A stretch of 64,000 nt of DNA from UBA6109 sp035366835 (GCA_035366835.1 DAOSIS010000003.1:62001-126000), one strand, 5' to 3'; numbered from the stretch's first letter, positions 8,684 through 17,338 are shown. Notes: generated by a model not told the origin, from the letters alone. Numbers and translations: made by a program.

Positions 8684-9307
8684 ATGGAAGAACATCTCTG
8701 GAGCGGATTCACCGGTTTGATCATCGGCGTCGGTCTCGCCGCGGCCTGCGGTTTCCGCATCATCATCCCCTTTCTCGGACTCAGCATCGCCGCCGTGAGC
8801 GGTCATATCCAGCCGGCGCCGGAGTTCCGGTGGATCGGGACGCAGGCCGCTCTCCTGGCATTTGCAACGGCCGCGGTCCTGGAAATCATCGCCTATTCCG
8901 TTCCGTGGCTCGACAATTTCCTCGACGCCGCGGCGACGCCGCTGGCGGCCGCCGCCGGGGCCCTCGCGACGGCGGCGGTGATGACCGACGTCCCGCCCTT
9001 CCTGAAATGGACGATTGCCCTGATCGCCGGCGGCGGGGTGGCGGGAACGATCCAGACGGGCACGGCGCTGCTGCGCGGGGCGTCCACATTGTCCACGGGC
9101 GGGGCGGCGAACCTCCTTCTCGCGGCCGCCGAATTCGCCGGCTCGGCGCTGGCGACGCTTCTTTCCCTGTTCCTCCCGCTCGCCGGCTTTGCCGCGGCGG
9201 TCCTCGCCGCCCTGTGGATTGCCGTCGGTTTGAGGCGTCGCCGGCGGCGCCGGGCCGCGTGCGGGCCGGAGGCCGGTCCAGGCGGCGGAACGGCCAGGAA
9301 GGTGTGA
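8684..9307 (+). CDS. DUF4126 membrane protein
   Basis: A 207-residue protein with about five hydrophobic segments rich in Ala and Gly. The opening WSGFTGLIIGVGLAAACGFRIIIPFL and the SVPWLDNFLDAAATPLAAAAG stretch match the DUF4126 family of bacterial inner-membrane proteins of unknown function. The C-terminus is Arg-rich and probably cytosolic. The ATG at 8684 fits the family N-terminus; its purine-rich site AAAAGGAG is 13 bases upstream, a little far. Downstream SRAP gene begins 5 bases after the stop. Confidence 0.8.
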   Translation: MEEHLWSGFTGLIIGVGLAAACGFRIIIPFLGLSIAAVSGHIQPAPEFRWIGTQAALLAFATAAVLEIIAYSVPWLDNFLDAAATPLAAAAGALATAAVMTDVPPFLKWTIALIAGGGVAGTIQTGTALLRGASTLSTGGAANLLLAAAEFAGSALATLLSLFLPLAGFAAAVLAALWIAVGLRRRRRRRAACGPEAGPGGGTARKV

Positions 9308-9312
9308 CAGAG

Positions 9313-9939
9313 ATGTGCGGCCGTTACGTCCTCTCGATGGGCTTGCATCGCGTCACCGAAGACTTCCATGTCGAAGAGGTCGAAGGCGAATGCGGCGCGG
9401 GGGACATCTCCCCGGGTCAGCAGGTCGTCGCCGTCGTGCGGCACGACAGGAACCGCCTCGTCAATTTTCGCTGGGGCCTGATCCCCTCCTGGGCGAAGGA
9501 TCCCGCCATCGGCCGGAAGATGTTCAACGCCCGCGCGGAAACCGTTGCGGAAAAGCCCAGCTTCCGGAGCGCCTTCCGGGATCGGCGTTGCCTCGTCATT
9601 GCCGAAGGCTTCTATGAATGGCAGAAGCTCGGGAAGGCGAAGAGGCAGATGCTGATCCGTCTCAAGTCCGGGCGGCCCTTCGGTTTCGCCGGACTCTACG
9701 AGACCTGGGCATCGCCGGCGGGGGAGACCGTCCGCAGCTGCACGATCATCACGACGGAGGCCAACGAATTGATCCGGCCCGTCCACGACCGGATGCCGGT
9801 CATTCTGACGGCGCGGGACGAGGAGGCCTGGCTTGCCCCCGGCAACCGGGACCTGAAGGCGCTCCTGGCGATGCTGAGGCCCTATCCGGCGGAAGAAATG
9901 GAGATGGAAGAGGTGCGGCCGGGACGGGCCGAGCGCTGA
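9313..9939 (+). CDS. SOS-response-associated peptidase / abasic-site crosslinking protein (SRAP, YedK-like)
   Basis: A 208-residue SRAP-family protein that forms a stable thiazolidine crosslink with abasic sites in single-stranded DNA. The catalytic Cys2 follows the initiator Met (MCGRY). Other signature blocks are FRWGLIPSWAKD, FNARAETVAEKPSFRSAF, the active-site Glu in EGFYEW and the His in RPVHDRMPVIL. Length matches YedK/HMCES. It is tightly linked to the DUF4126 gene; a functional connection is not obvious. Confidence 0.92.
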   Translation: MCGRYVLSMGLHRVTEDFHVEEVEGECGAGDISPGQQVVAVVRHDRNRLVNFRWGLIPSWAKDPAIGRKMFNARAETVAEKPSFRSAFRDRRCLVIAEGFYEWQKLGKAKRQMLIRLKSGRPFGFAGLYETWASPAGETVRSCTIITTEANELIRPVHDRMPVILTARDEEAWLAPGNRDLKALLAMLRPYPAEEMEMEEVRPGRAER

Positions 9940-9969
9940 AAATCGGGACCGGGGATGCCGATGACTGTC

Positions 9970-9998
9970 TTGACGGACAGAGGCGGTCCGGTTTATGG
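9970..9998 (+). promoter_or_regulatory. Candidate promoter for the ModA-like gene
   Basis: TTGACG at 9970-9975 is followed at 17-18 bases by TTATGG/TATGGT (9993-9999). The start would fall about 90 bases upstream of the GTG of the ModA-like gene. Confidence 0.4.
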
Positions 9999-10094
9999 TT
10001 CCGCCTGGACTCGCTTTTTCGAAGATGACAGTACGTGGATTGATCCCGCCCGCGCGGGAACGGCGACCTTGAACAGACCAAAGGAGATTCTGCA

Positions 10095-10817
10095 GTGGGC
10101 AATTCATCGGAGATCATGGTCTTCAGTCCCGGCGGCACGAAGTCGGCGGTTATGGCAGCGGCCAAGGCGTTCGAACGCGAGACCGGCCACAGGGTGAACT
10201 TCACCTTCGGAACGGGCGGCGGAGTGCAGAAGCAGGTAGCGGCCGGAGCGGCCGGCGATGTCGCCGTGCTCCCGTCTTCAGGCGTAGACGAGCTCGATGC
10301 ACAGGGGATCACGGTTCGGGGGTCGCGCATGGAAATCGGCCGGATCGGCGTGGGCGTGGGAATCCGGGCCGGCGCCCCGCGGCCAAGGATCGCCACGACG
10401 GAAGAATTCAAGAATGCGCTGCTTGCCGCCAAGTCCATCACCTATGCCGATCCCGACCGCGGCGGCACGTCCGGCGCGTACTTTGCGCGGGTGGTCCTCG
10501 GGCGCCTCGGCATTGCCGAGCAGCTCAAAGGCAAGACCGTGCTGACGGCCGTCGGCGGGGATGCCGTCCGGCGCGTCGCCGACGGCCAATCGGAGATGGT
10601 GGTCGTCCAGGCAAGCGAGATCACGGCCGTTCCGGGGGCGGAGCTCGTCGGACCTCTGCCGGACGAGTTCCGGAACGACCTCCCCTACGCGGCGGTCGTT
10701 CTCAAGGCGAGCCAGTCGCCGGACGTCGCGAGGGCCTTCGTGAAGTTCCTGGCGTCTCCCTCCGGGCAGACGGCCTTCCGGGCGGCGGGCTTCACGCCGC
10801 CGGAGCCGGCGAAGTAG
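10095..10817 (+). CDS. ModA-like type 2 periplasmic-binding-protein fold, no signal peptide
   Basis: A 240-residue protein of the molybdate-binding (PBP2, ModA/WtpA-like) group: FSPGGTKSAV, then TFGTGGGVQKQVAAGAAGDVAVLP, the hinge ITYADPDRGGTSGAYF and the C-terminal helix region ARAFVKFLASPSGQTAF. Such proteins normally deliver an oxyanion or another small ligand to an ABC importer. Here the GTG start has AAGGAG eight bases upstream and no hydrophobic leader follows, and no permease or ATPase gene is adjacent. It may be cytosolic, an orphan sensor or storage protein. Family assignment is firm, ligand is not. Confidence 0.78.
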   Translation: MGNSSEIMVFSPGGTKSAVMAAAKAFERETGHRVNFTFGTGGGVQKQVAAGAAGDVAVLPSSGVDELDAQGITVRGSRMEIGRIGVGVGIRAGAPRPRIATTEEFKNALLAAKSITYADPDRGGTSGAYFARVVLGRLGIAEQLKGKTVLTAVGGDAVRRVADGQSEMVVVQASEITAVPGAELVGPLPDEFRNDLPYAAVVLKASQSPDVARAFVKFLASPSGQTAFRAAGFTPPEPAK

Positions 10818-10855
10818 GCTGCGGGCGTTTCGGACGCCGGCCGGGGGAGATTTCG

Positions 10856-11308
10856 ATGCGGAGGAGGGCGGCGAATCCGTCGCCCGGCAGCGGTATGCGG
10901 ATGTTCCTGGTCCTTTCGATCCTTGCCCTGGCATGTCCGCTTCATGCGGCGGACCCCGCGCCCTTCGGGCCCTGGGAAGCCGATCCCGCCGCGCAGGAAT
11001 CGGGGGAACGGAAGACCGCCGGCCTTCCGGATTCGTTTCTGGTCGGGAGCATCCGCTTTTATCAGGACGTCCTCTCTCCCGTGATCGGAGCGGATTGTCC
11101 CATGCATCCCTCGTGCTCCGCCTACGGCATCGAGGCCGTGAGAAAACATGGTTTCCTGCTGGGCATCTTCATGATCGCGGACCGTCTGATCCATGAAAGC
11201 GACGAGATTTCGCTCGGCACCGAGATCGAAACGGAGGGCCGCCGGAAGGTCCACGATCCCGTGGAAAACAACGATTTCTGGTGGGCCGGTCCGGAGAAGC
11301 GGCCGTAG
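10856..11308 (+). CDS. yidD: YidD-family protein with N-terminal signal sequence
   Basis: A 150-residue protein. The core (about residues 63-100) contains YQDVLSPVIG, CPMHPSCSAYG and EAVRKHG, the signature of the YidD membrane-protein-insertion efficiency factor. Ordinary YidD is about 70-100 residues with an amphipathic N-terminus; this one has an added hydrophobic leader (MFLVLSILALACPLHAAD) and a charged C-terminal extension ending in ENNDFWWAGPEKRP. It is not beside rpmH-rnpA-yidC, so it may be a paralogue with an exported or membrane-anchored job. Confidence 0.75.
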   Translation: MRRRAANPSPGSGMRMFLVLSILALACPLHAADPAPFGPWEADPAAQESGERKTAGLPDSFLVGSIRFYQDVLSPVIGADCPMHPSCSAYGIEAVRKHGFLLGIFMIADRLIHESDEISLGTEIETEGRRKVHDPVENNDFWWAGPEKRP

Positions 11309-11327
11309 CGCGGGACGGCGTCCCGCG
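11309..11327 (+). terminator. GC hairpin after yidD
   Basis: A perfect 8-bp stem CGCGGGAC/GTCCCGCG with a 3-base loop begins right after the stop codon. No T-run follows, so it may stabilise the 3' end or act as a weak terminator. Confidence 0.35.
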
Positions 11328-11577
11328 AAGAGTGACAGGATCCCTCCAGGAGATCTCCTGCGGCCCCCTGCCAAAAAGACCTCCTCTTTTCAGGAATTTC
11401 GAGGCCCCGATCGAGGCATTGCCCGATGGAGCCGGGATCGAATCCGGTGTCTAATCTCTCCTGCAATCGGCATCGGCGGTGAAGAGGCCGCTTCCGTATC
11501 GCTTTGAGGCCGATGCACGGAGCAGGTCCGTGAAAGGAACCGTCGGCATATTCCCTGTTCGACAGATCCGGAGCGGC

Positions 11578-12336
11578 ATGTCCCGCCGTGGGGAAGACCT
11601 TTGCGCCCTTCTCCGGACCGGCCCGATCGTCGCCGTCTGTCTTCTGGTGCTGTCCGGATGCGGCCTGAGGGCTGTCCCGGACTGTGCGTTGCCGGAGCAG
11701 GAACTCCGGCATGTGAGAAACGTCTCGGCCGTCATCGTTATCGACGAGCAGACGGCTCGCGACGGGATGGCGGAATTCCTGGAGGAGGCGTTCGGAATCT
11801 TTTTCCGCCAGACAGGCATCAGGGCGCGGATCGGCGACTGGAAGACGACCCGGTGGAAGGGATCGTCGAGAACGGAACTCCTGCAACAGCTCGAAGACGA
11901 GATGAGACGATACGGCCGGCCCTTCGATGTCGCGATCGCGATCTACGAGATGGATCCGCTCCAGCAGCTCGGCTTCAACCTCGTGGGCGGCTGGGGGGGG
12001 GTGATCGACGACGAGTACCGCAGATTCATCGTTGTCAGAAGGGACCGGGTCCGGGTCCTCGTCCACGAACTCGGCCATGCGTTCCTCTTCCGTCGTGTTC
12101 ACACGGGCGGCGTGATGGAGGCCTTCAATGTCTGCATGATCGGCGACCGCCTCTGCGACAACGACTCGGTCTGCTTTCTGGACAGCGATGCCGCAGAGAT
12201 CATCCGCAACAAGTGGAGGGACTTCGAGGAGAAACCCGATCTGCCCGAGAGGCAGAATCTGATCAGCGGATACGCCTACTTCAAGACCTATCTGAAGCTC
12301 TTTCTCGAGCTCTTCGCCTCGCCGTCCCCGCACTGA
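11578..12336 (+). CDS. Zincin-like lipoprotein (HELGH motif)
   Basis: A 252-residue lipoprotein: hydrophobic leader and lipobox VLSGC at about residues 22-26. The mature protein contains HELGH at residues 163-167, the HExxH zinc-binding motif of metallopeptidases, followed by a further His (RRVH) and a Glu in GGVMEAF that could complete the site. Two Cys pairs near MIGDRLCDNDSVCFL may form disulfides. The ATG at 11578 is chosen because GGAG lies five bases before it and it places the lipobox correctly; a longer in-frame ORF from 11479 lacks support. Family not recognised; peptidase activity is an inference from the motif. Confidence 0.7.
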   Translation: MSRRGEDLCALLRTGPIVAVCLLVLSGCGLRAVPDCALPEQELRHVRNVSAVIVIDEQTARDGMAEFLEEAFGIFFRQTGIRARIGDWKTTRWKGSSRTELLQQLEDEMRRYGRPFDVAIAIYEMDPLQQLGFNLVGGWGGVIDDEYRRFIVVRRDRVRVLVHELGHAFLFRRVHTGGVMEAFNVCMIGDRLCDNDSVCFLDSDAAEIIRNKWRDFEEKPDLPERQNLISGYAYFKTYLKLFLELFASPSPH

Positions 12337-12363
12337 AGGCGGGAACCCGTCGGGAACCGTGGT

Positions 12364-13638
12364 CTAGGTCCGATGCTCCGGGAAGATCTTTTCCCCTGCA
12401 GGGATATCCAGGCGGTACAGCAGCCAGCCTCCGGAGACGAAGAGAAGCAGGATGGACAGGACTCCATACCGGATGTTGCCCGTCAGCACCGTTACCCCTC
12501 CCAGCAGGACCGGGCCGATCACGGCCGAGAATTTCCCCAGCATGTTGTAGAAGCCGTAGAACTCCGCCGCCGCACCCGCCGGAATGAGGCGGGAATAGAG
12601 GCTGCGGCTGAGCGCCTGTACGCTTCCCTGGAAAAGGGCGACGCCCGCCGCGAGGGCGAAGAAGTGCCATTGCCGGTCCATGAAGTAGCCGCCGACCGCG
12701 ACGACGCAATATCCGGCGACGGCCGTCAGGATCGCCTGCTTCACGCCGATTCGCGCGGCGATCTTCAGGTACAGGAGCGTTGCGGGAAAGGAAAGGAACT
12801 GGACCATCAGGAGCGCCGAGATGAGGGAACCGGCGGGAAACCCGAGCGACATGCCGAAATCGACGGCCATCCGGATGATGGTGTCCACGCCGTCGATGTA
12901 GAGCCAGTAGGCCAGGAGAAACAGGCCGGCCGTGCGGAGCCGCCGGATCTCCCGCAAGGTGCCCGCGAGCTGGCGCCACCCGACGGCGAAGGCCCTGGAG
13001 AGCGGGACCGCGTTTTCGACGGCGGGCTCCTTCACGAAGACAAAGACGGGGATGGAAAAAGCGGCCCACCAGAGACCCACGGAAACGAACGACAGCCGTA
13101 TCGCCGTCGGCCCGTCGGCAATCCCGAAGGCCGCCGGCTTGAGATACATGAGGACATTCGTCAGGAAGAGGATGCCGCCGCCGGCGTAGCCGAGGGCGTA
13201 GCCGAGGGACGAGGCGTAATCGACCCTCTGCTCCGAGGCCACTCCCGGCAGGAGGGAATCGTAGAAGGTGTTTCCCCCGGAAAAGCCGACATTGGCCGCG
13301 ACGTATAGCGCGACGGCCAGGGGCCAGTCGCCCCGGGCGACGAACCAGAGCCCGCCGGTCATGATGCAGCCCAGGTAGGTGAAGAGGAAGAGAAATCGCT
13401 TCTTCGCTGAGCCGCGATCGGCGACGGCGCCGAGGAAGGGCGATGCGGCGGCGGCGATGACCGCGGCGGCCGAATTGGCGAGCCCGAGCCAGAACGTGCT
13501 CTGTTCGGGGGCGCCGGGATCGGCCCAGTAGCCTTTGAAAAAGAGGGGGAAGAATCCGGCCATCACCGTCGTGGCGAAAGCGGAGTTGGCCCAGTCGTAG
13601 AGCGCCCATGACCAGACGGCCCTTCTGTCGTCCTCCAT
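12364..13638 (-). CDS. MFS permease, UMF1 family
   Basis: A 424-residue inner-membrane transporter with about twelve helices. The N-terminal WSWALYDWANSAFATT is the signature of the UMF1 (Atg22-like) branch of the major facilitator superfamily; the A-loop motif appears as GAVADRGSAKKR. Its start lies 20 bases after the stop of the acyl-AMP ligase/acyltransferase fusion on the same strand, so the two form an operon. In E. coli the lysophospholipid flippase LplT is paired with the acyltransferase/acyl-ACP synthetase Aas; a similar partnership is possible here, although this permease belongs to a different MFS family. Confidence 0.85.
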   Translation of the reverse strand: MEDDRRAVWSWALYDWANSAFATTVMAGFFPLFFKGYWADPGAPEQSTFWLGLANSAAAVIAAAASPFLGAVADRGSAKKRFLFLFTYLGCIMTGGLWFVARGDWPLAVALYVAANVGFSGGNTFYDSLLPGVASEQRVDYASSLGYALGYAGGGILFLTNVLMYLKPAAFGIADGPTAIRLSFVSVGLWWAAFSIPVFVFVKEPAVENAVPLSRAFAVGWRQLAGTLREIRRLRTAGLFLLAYWLYIDGVDTIIRMAVDFGMSLGFPAGSLISALLMVQFLSFPATLLYLKIAARIGVKQAILTAVAGYCVVAVGGYFMDRQWHFFALAAGVALFQGSVQALSRSLYSRLIPAGAAAEFYGFYNMLGKFSAVIGPVLLGGVTVLTGNIRYGVLSILLLFVSGGWLLYRLDIPAGEKIFPEHRT

Positions 13639-13658
13639 ATCTTCTCCTGCCGGACTGC

Positions 13659-16517
13659 TCACACCGGCGAGTCTTCCCCCGCCAGGTCCGGCTCGCCGCA
13701 GTGGCGAAGGATGTGGTCGCGCGCCAGGTCGCGGAGTTTCAGGGCCGTCGTCCACGTGTCCGGCGCGGCCGGATCCGCCACAGCTCCGGGCTCGATCGCC
13801 TCGCCGATGACGACTTCGATTCGTCCCCGCCTGGGGAACCACGTTTGATCGAGCAGGATGGAGCGTGTGCCGCGGATGGCGACGGGCACGACGGGCAGAT
13901 TCGCATCGGCCGCCGCGAGAAAGGCGCCCATGTGGAAGGGGAGCAGCCCCGGGATCCGCGAAAAGGTCCCCTCGGCGAAGAAGAAGAGGGAGTGGCCGGC
14001 GCGGCCGGCGGCCGTGAGCCGCGTCGCGTCTTCGATTCCCTTGAGGCGGTCGAAGCGTTCGACGAACCTCGTGCCGATGCGGTTCAGAAAGAACCGGTAG
14101 AGGAATTTGGCCGTCAGTTCGGACTTGGCGACGAAGCTGAATTCCAGCGGGATCGCCGCCACGGCGACGAATCCGTCCAGATAGCTTGCGTGGTTGGCGA
14201 CGAGGATGCAGGGCCGCTCCCGGGGCAGGTTTCCGCGGCCTTCCACGGCGAGAGGGGTTCCCGTTGCCCGGGCGAGAAAACGCGCCGCCGCGCGCATGGC
14301 GGCCCAGCGCCACGAAGGGAGCGGGGCCGCGATGACGGCCGCCCATGTCAGGGGCGCCGCCAGCCAGAAGAGAAGCCACGCATAGGCCGCGAAAGACAAG
14401 TCGGCGGCGGTGCGCCGCAGGCGCCGCAGTTCCGTCACCAGTCCGGCGAGGGCGATCCGGGCGAACGCTCCCCTTGCCGCGCGCCGTCCGCCGGAGAAGT
14501 GCCCCTCTTCATAGAGCTTGCGGTTGCCGGCGCGGCGGATCTTCCCGCTGGAGGTCTTCAGGATCGTGCCGGGGCGCGCCAGGACCGTCTCGTCGGCGGC
14601 GGCGCCCGTCAGATCGACCGCCAGCGCGTCGATGCTTTCCCGCAGGGCATCGAGCTTCTCCGGCCCTTCTTCCCGGGTCTCGGCCACCACCACCAGCCGC
14701 TCCGTGCCTGTTGCCGGATCTGAGGCGCCGAAGACGACCACGTTTCCTTTGCGGATGCCCGGCAATTTGCCTATCGCCTCCTCCAGCTCCTGGGGGTAGA
14801 TGTTCCGCCCTGCGCGGATGACGATATCCTTCTTGCGGCCGGTGAGGAACAGGTCTCCGCCGGCGAGATACGCCATGTCCCCCGACTCCAGCCAGTCGTC
14901 CGCGAAGAGTCTCGCCGTCTCTTCGGCGTTGCGGAAGTATCCGCTCGTGGCCGACGGTCCGCGGAACTGCAGCCGCCCTTCGCGGCGTTCAGGGAGCTCC
15001 CGGTCGGCGGGATCGAGGATGCGGATCTCGTGCCCCCGCAGGGGACGGCCGCAGGCGACGAAGCGCAGGGCGCTAGCGTCCGCCGGGTCGGCGGGCAGGG
15101 CGCGGCCGCTGCTCATGAAGGGATCTCGCTGGATCCGATCGATGAGGGGACCCCGGTCGAGCGGGGGGAAGGTCAGGCCCACGGAGCACTCCGCCAGCCC
15201 GTAGACCGGCATCATCGCCTCGCGCCGGAAGCCGTAGGGCTGGAATCTCCGGCAGAAATTTTCAATGGTTTCGGGGCTGACCGGTTCGGCGCCGTTGCAG
15301 GCGATCCGCCAGGAGCGGAGATCGAGCCCCTTGAGGTCTTCGTCCTCGATCCGCTTCAGGCAGAGTTCGTAGGCGAAATTGGGCGCCGCCGAGATCGTTC
15401 CCCGGTACCGGTGGATTGCCCAGAGCCAGCGCTGCGGCTGGCTGAGGAAGGTCAGAGGAGACATCAGGACGAGCGGGCAGGCGAAGTAGAGGCTGCACAT
15501 CCAGGCCCCGATCAGGCCCATGTCGTGGTAGAGCGGCAGCCAGCTGACGACCACGTCGGCGGGCTCGATCCGGACCGCCTCGCCCATGGCGCGGATGTTC
15601 GCCAGCAGGTTGGCATGGGTGAGGATCACCCCCTTGGGATTGCCGGTGCTGCCGGAGGTGTACTGCAGGAATGCGATGTCGTGCTCCGACAGCCGGGGCT
15701 CCAGGTAGGTTCCCGGTCCGGAGGTCAGTTCCTCGACGGTCATCAGGTTCCGCAGGTTTTCCACCTGCGACTTGAGCATCTGGGCGAAGAGCTTGGCTTC
15801 GGGGATGAGGATCAGGATCCCGGCCCCGGCGTTCCGCAGGATGGCGCGATGGCGCAGGAGATGGTCCTCGATCTGTCCACGGCGCGCCGGCGGATAGATC
15901 GGCACCGGCACTCCGCCGGCCAGGAGGACGCCCAGATAGGCGAAGAAGTAGTCGCGGCCCGTCAGCAGCATGATGGCGACGGGTTCCCCCCGCTTGAGGC
16001 CGCCATGCTGCAGACGCGCGGCCAGGTTGGCGGCGCCGTCGCGGAGCTGGCGGTACGTCATGCGGTCCTCCGCCTCGCCTTCCCGGTCGCTGTAGAAGAG
16101 GATGTGCGGCCGGTCCGGATGGCGCTCCACGTGCCAGTTGACGACGTCGAGCAGCGTGCGCGCGGCATGGGGCGCCTCGGCCGCGTCGGCCGTTCCGATC
16201 TCCACGATTTCCGGGGTCCCCGCGACGCTCTGCGCGGGGCCGGCGCTGAGGACGGCGCGAAGCAGATCGCGCGGCGTTTCGATATCGGCGAGGACGCGCT
16301 CCGACAATCCGACCCGGAAACGTTTGCCGATCCGGGCGAGAAGCTCCACCCTCGCCAGGCTGTCCAGACCCCAGTCCCGGATCAGCGAACCGTCCAGCGT
16401 CGCACGGCGCGGAAGGGCGCGGCGGGGATGGAGTTCGGCGGCCAGTTCACGGATCATTTCGAGGAGCACATCGGCGGGCCGTTCTCCGGTTTTCGGATCA
16501 TCGGTGGGGCCGCTCAT
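13659..16517 (-). CDS. ACP - fatty acyl-AMP ligase - PlsC acyltransferase fusion
   Basis: A 952-residue three-module protein. Residues about 15-90: an acyl carrier domain with the phosphopantetheine site WGLDSLARVEL (Ser53). Residues about 120-690: an AMP-forming acyl-activating domain with YTSGSTGNPKGV near residue 290 and LPLYHDMGLIG, typical of fatty acyl-AMP ligases (FAAL) rather than CoA ligases. Residues about 740-950: a PlsC acyltransferase with the NHASYLD (HX4D) box near residue 777, FFAEGTFSR and VVPVAIRGT. It could activate a free fatty acid, hold it on its own carrier and pass it to a lysolipid. ATG at 16517 preferred to the GTG one codon earlier. Confidence 0.87.
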   Translation of the reverse strand: MSGPTDDPKTGERPADVLLEMIRELAAELHPRRALPRRATLDGSLIRDWGLDSLARVELLARIGKRFRVGLSERVLADIETPRDLLRAVLSAGPAQSVAGTPEIVEIGTADAAEAPHAARTLLDVVNWHVERHPDRPHILFYSDREGEAEDRMTYRQLRDGAANLAARLQHGGLKRGEPVAIMLLTGRDYFFAYLGVLLAGGVPVPIYPPARRGQIEDHLLRHRAILRNAGAGILILIPEAKLFAQMLKSQVENLRNLMTVEELTSGPGTYLEPRLSEHDIAFLQYTSGSTGNPKGVILTHANLLANIRAMGEAVRIEPADVVVSWLPLYHDMGLIGAWMCSLYFACPLVLMSPLTFLSQPQRWLWAIHRYRGTISAAPNFAYELCLKRIEDEDLKGLDLRSWRIACNGAEPVSPETIENFCRRFQPYGFRREAMMPVYGLAECSVGLTFPPLDRGPLIDRIQRDPFMSSGRALPADPADASALRFVACGRPLRGHEIRILDPADRELPERREGRLQFRGPSATSGYFRNAEETARLFADDWLESGDMAYLAGGDLFLTGRKKDIVIRAGRNIYPQELEEAIGKLPGIRKGNVVVFGASDPATGTERLVVVAETREEGPEKLDALRESIDALAVDLTGAAADETVLARPGTILKTSSGKIRRAGNRKLYEEGHFSGGRRAARGAFARIALAGLVTELRRLRRTAADLSFAAYAWLLFWLAAPLTWAAVIAAPLPSWRWAAMRAAARFLARATGTPLAVEGRGNLPRERPCILVANHASYLDGFVAVAAIPLEFSFVAKSELTAKFLYRFFLNRIGTRFVERFDRLKGIEDATRLTAAGRAGHSLFFFAEGTFSRIPGLLPFHMGAFLAAADANLPVVPVAIRGTRSILLDQTWFPRRGRIEVVIGEAIEPGAVADPAAPDTWTTALKLRDLARDHILRHCGEPDLAGEDSPV

Positions 16518-16651
16518 CACGGTTCTCCTCTCATGACGGGACTCATTGCCTCCTCGCCGGACAGTCCGGGCCCGCCGGTTCCGACGCGTCCGGACGGACC
16601 GGGATGAGACGCCCCTGCGTCCGGCGGCATTCGTGCGGCAGCGCAGCTTCC

Positions 16652-16687
16652 TTTATAGTACGTCCGAGGCCCTCCACGAATCGTGGA
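16652..16687 (-). promoter_or_regulatory. Candidate promoter and palindromic operator of the ACP-FAAL-PlsC operon
   Basis: A perfect inverted repeat, TCCACGA-A-TCGTGGA, spans 16673-16687. On the minus strand it sits just upstream of a TATAAA box (16652-16657), where it would cover the -35 region. The site is about 135 bases before the fusion gene, in the only gap before the operon. A dimeric repressor site is the simplest reading. Confidence 0.4.
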
Positions 16688-16802
16688 AAAGCGCATTCGC
16701 CCGTTCGAAAAGGAGCAATTGCCGATGGGGAAAGGATGACGCCGCCGGCCGTCCCGACGGAGCAGGAACGGCCAGCCAAGGAGGACTTTGTCCTCTCCCG
16801 GG

Positions 16803-17333
16803 TCAGATCAGCTTGCGAAGGGCCTCCGTGAAGGCGTCCAGGCTGCGGCGGTCGAAGAGAACGAAACGGACCGTCTCGATGTCGGTGTGCTCCTTGAGAT
16901 AGCCGATGATGGCCTTCAGGGAGACCTCGGCGGCTTCGCCGAGGGGGTATCCATAGACGCCGGTGCTGATGGCCGGGAAGGCGACGCTCTTCAGCTCCCG
17001 CAATGCGGCGAGTTTCAGGCTCTCGGTGAAGCAGCTCCCCAGGAGCCCCGCCTCGCCGTGCGTCCCGCCCCGGTAGACGGGGCCGACCGTATGGATCACG
17101 TATTTCGCCTTCAGGTTCCCGCCCGTCGTGATCACCGCCTGCCCCGTCGGGCAGTACCCGATCTTGCGGCATTCCGCCATGATCGACGGCCCCCCGGCGC
17201 GGTGGATGGCGCCGTCCACGCCGGCGCCTCCGGCCAGCCGGGAGTTTGCGGCGTTGACGATCGCATCCGTTTCCTCCTCGGTGAGGTCCCCCTGGACGAG
17301 CACCAGTCTGGATTTGTTGATCGAGGCTTCCAT
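16803..17333 (-). CDS. Macrodomain O-acetyl-ADP-ribose deacetylase (YmdB-like)
   Basis: A 176-residue MacroD-type macrodomain that hydrolyses O-acetyl-ADP-ribose or removes mono-ADP-ribose. Signature blocks: VLVQGDLTEEETDAIVNAANS, the GGAGVDGAIHRAGG loop, YVIHTVGPVY and the second phosphate loop PAISTGVYGYPLGEAA. The ATG at 17333 is used because AAAGGAG lies nine bases upstream; the ATG at 17342, which overlaps the stop of the phosphoglycerate mutase, has the site directly abutting it. It is therefore the second gene of a tightly coupled pair with the mutase. Confidence 0.92.
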   Translation of the reverse strand: MEASINKSRLVLVQGDLTEEETDAIVNAANSRLAGGAGVDGAIHRAGGPSIMAECRKIGYCPTGQAVITTGGNLKAKYVIHTVGPVYRGGTHGEAGLLGSCFTESLKLAALRELKSVAFPAISTGVYGYPLGEAAEVSLKAIIGYLKEHTDIETVRFVLFDRRSLDAFTEALRKLI

Positions 17334-17338
17334 GCCGG

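Noticed and set aside
13659..16520. Long plus-strand open frames over the ACP-FAAL-PlsC gene (such as 15030-16607)
   Set aside because: High GC creates long antisense frames; the plus-strand translations have no recognisable motif, while the minus strand shows three clear domains.
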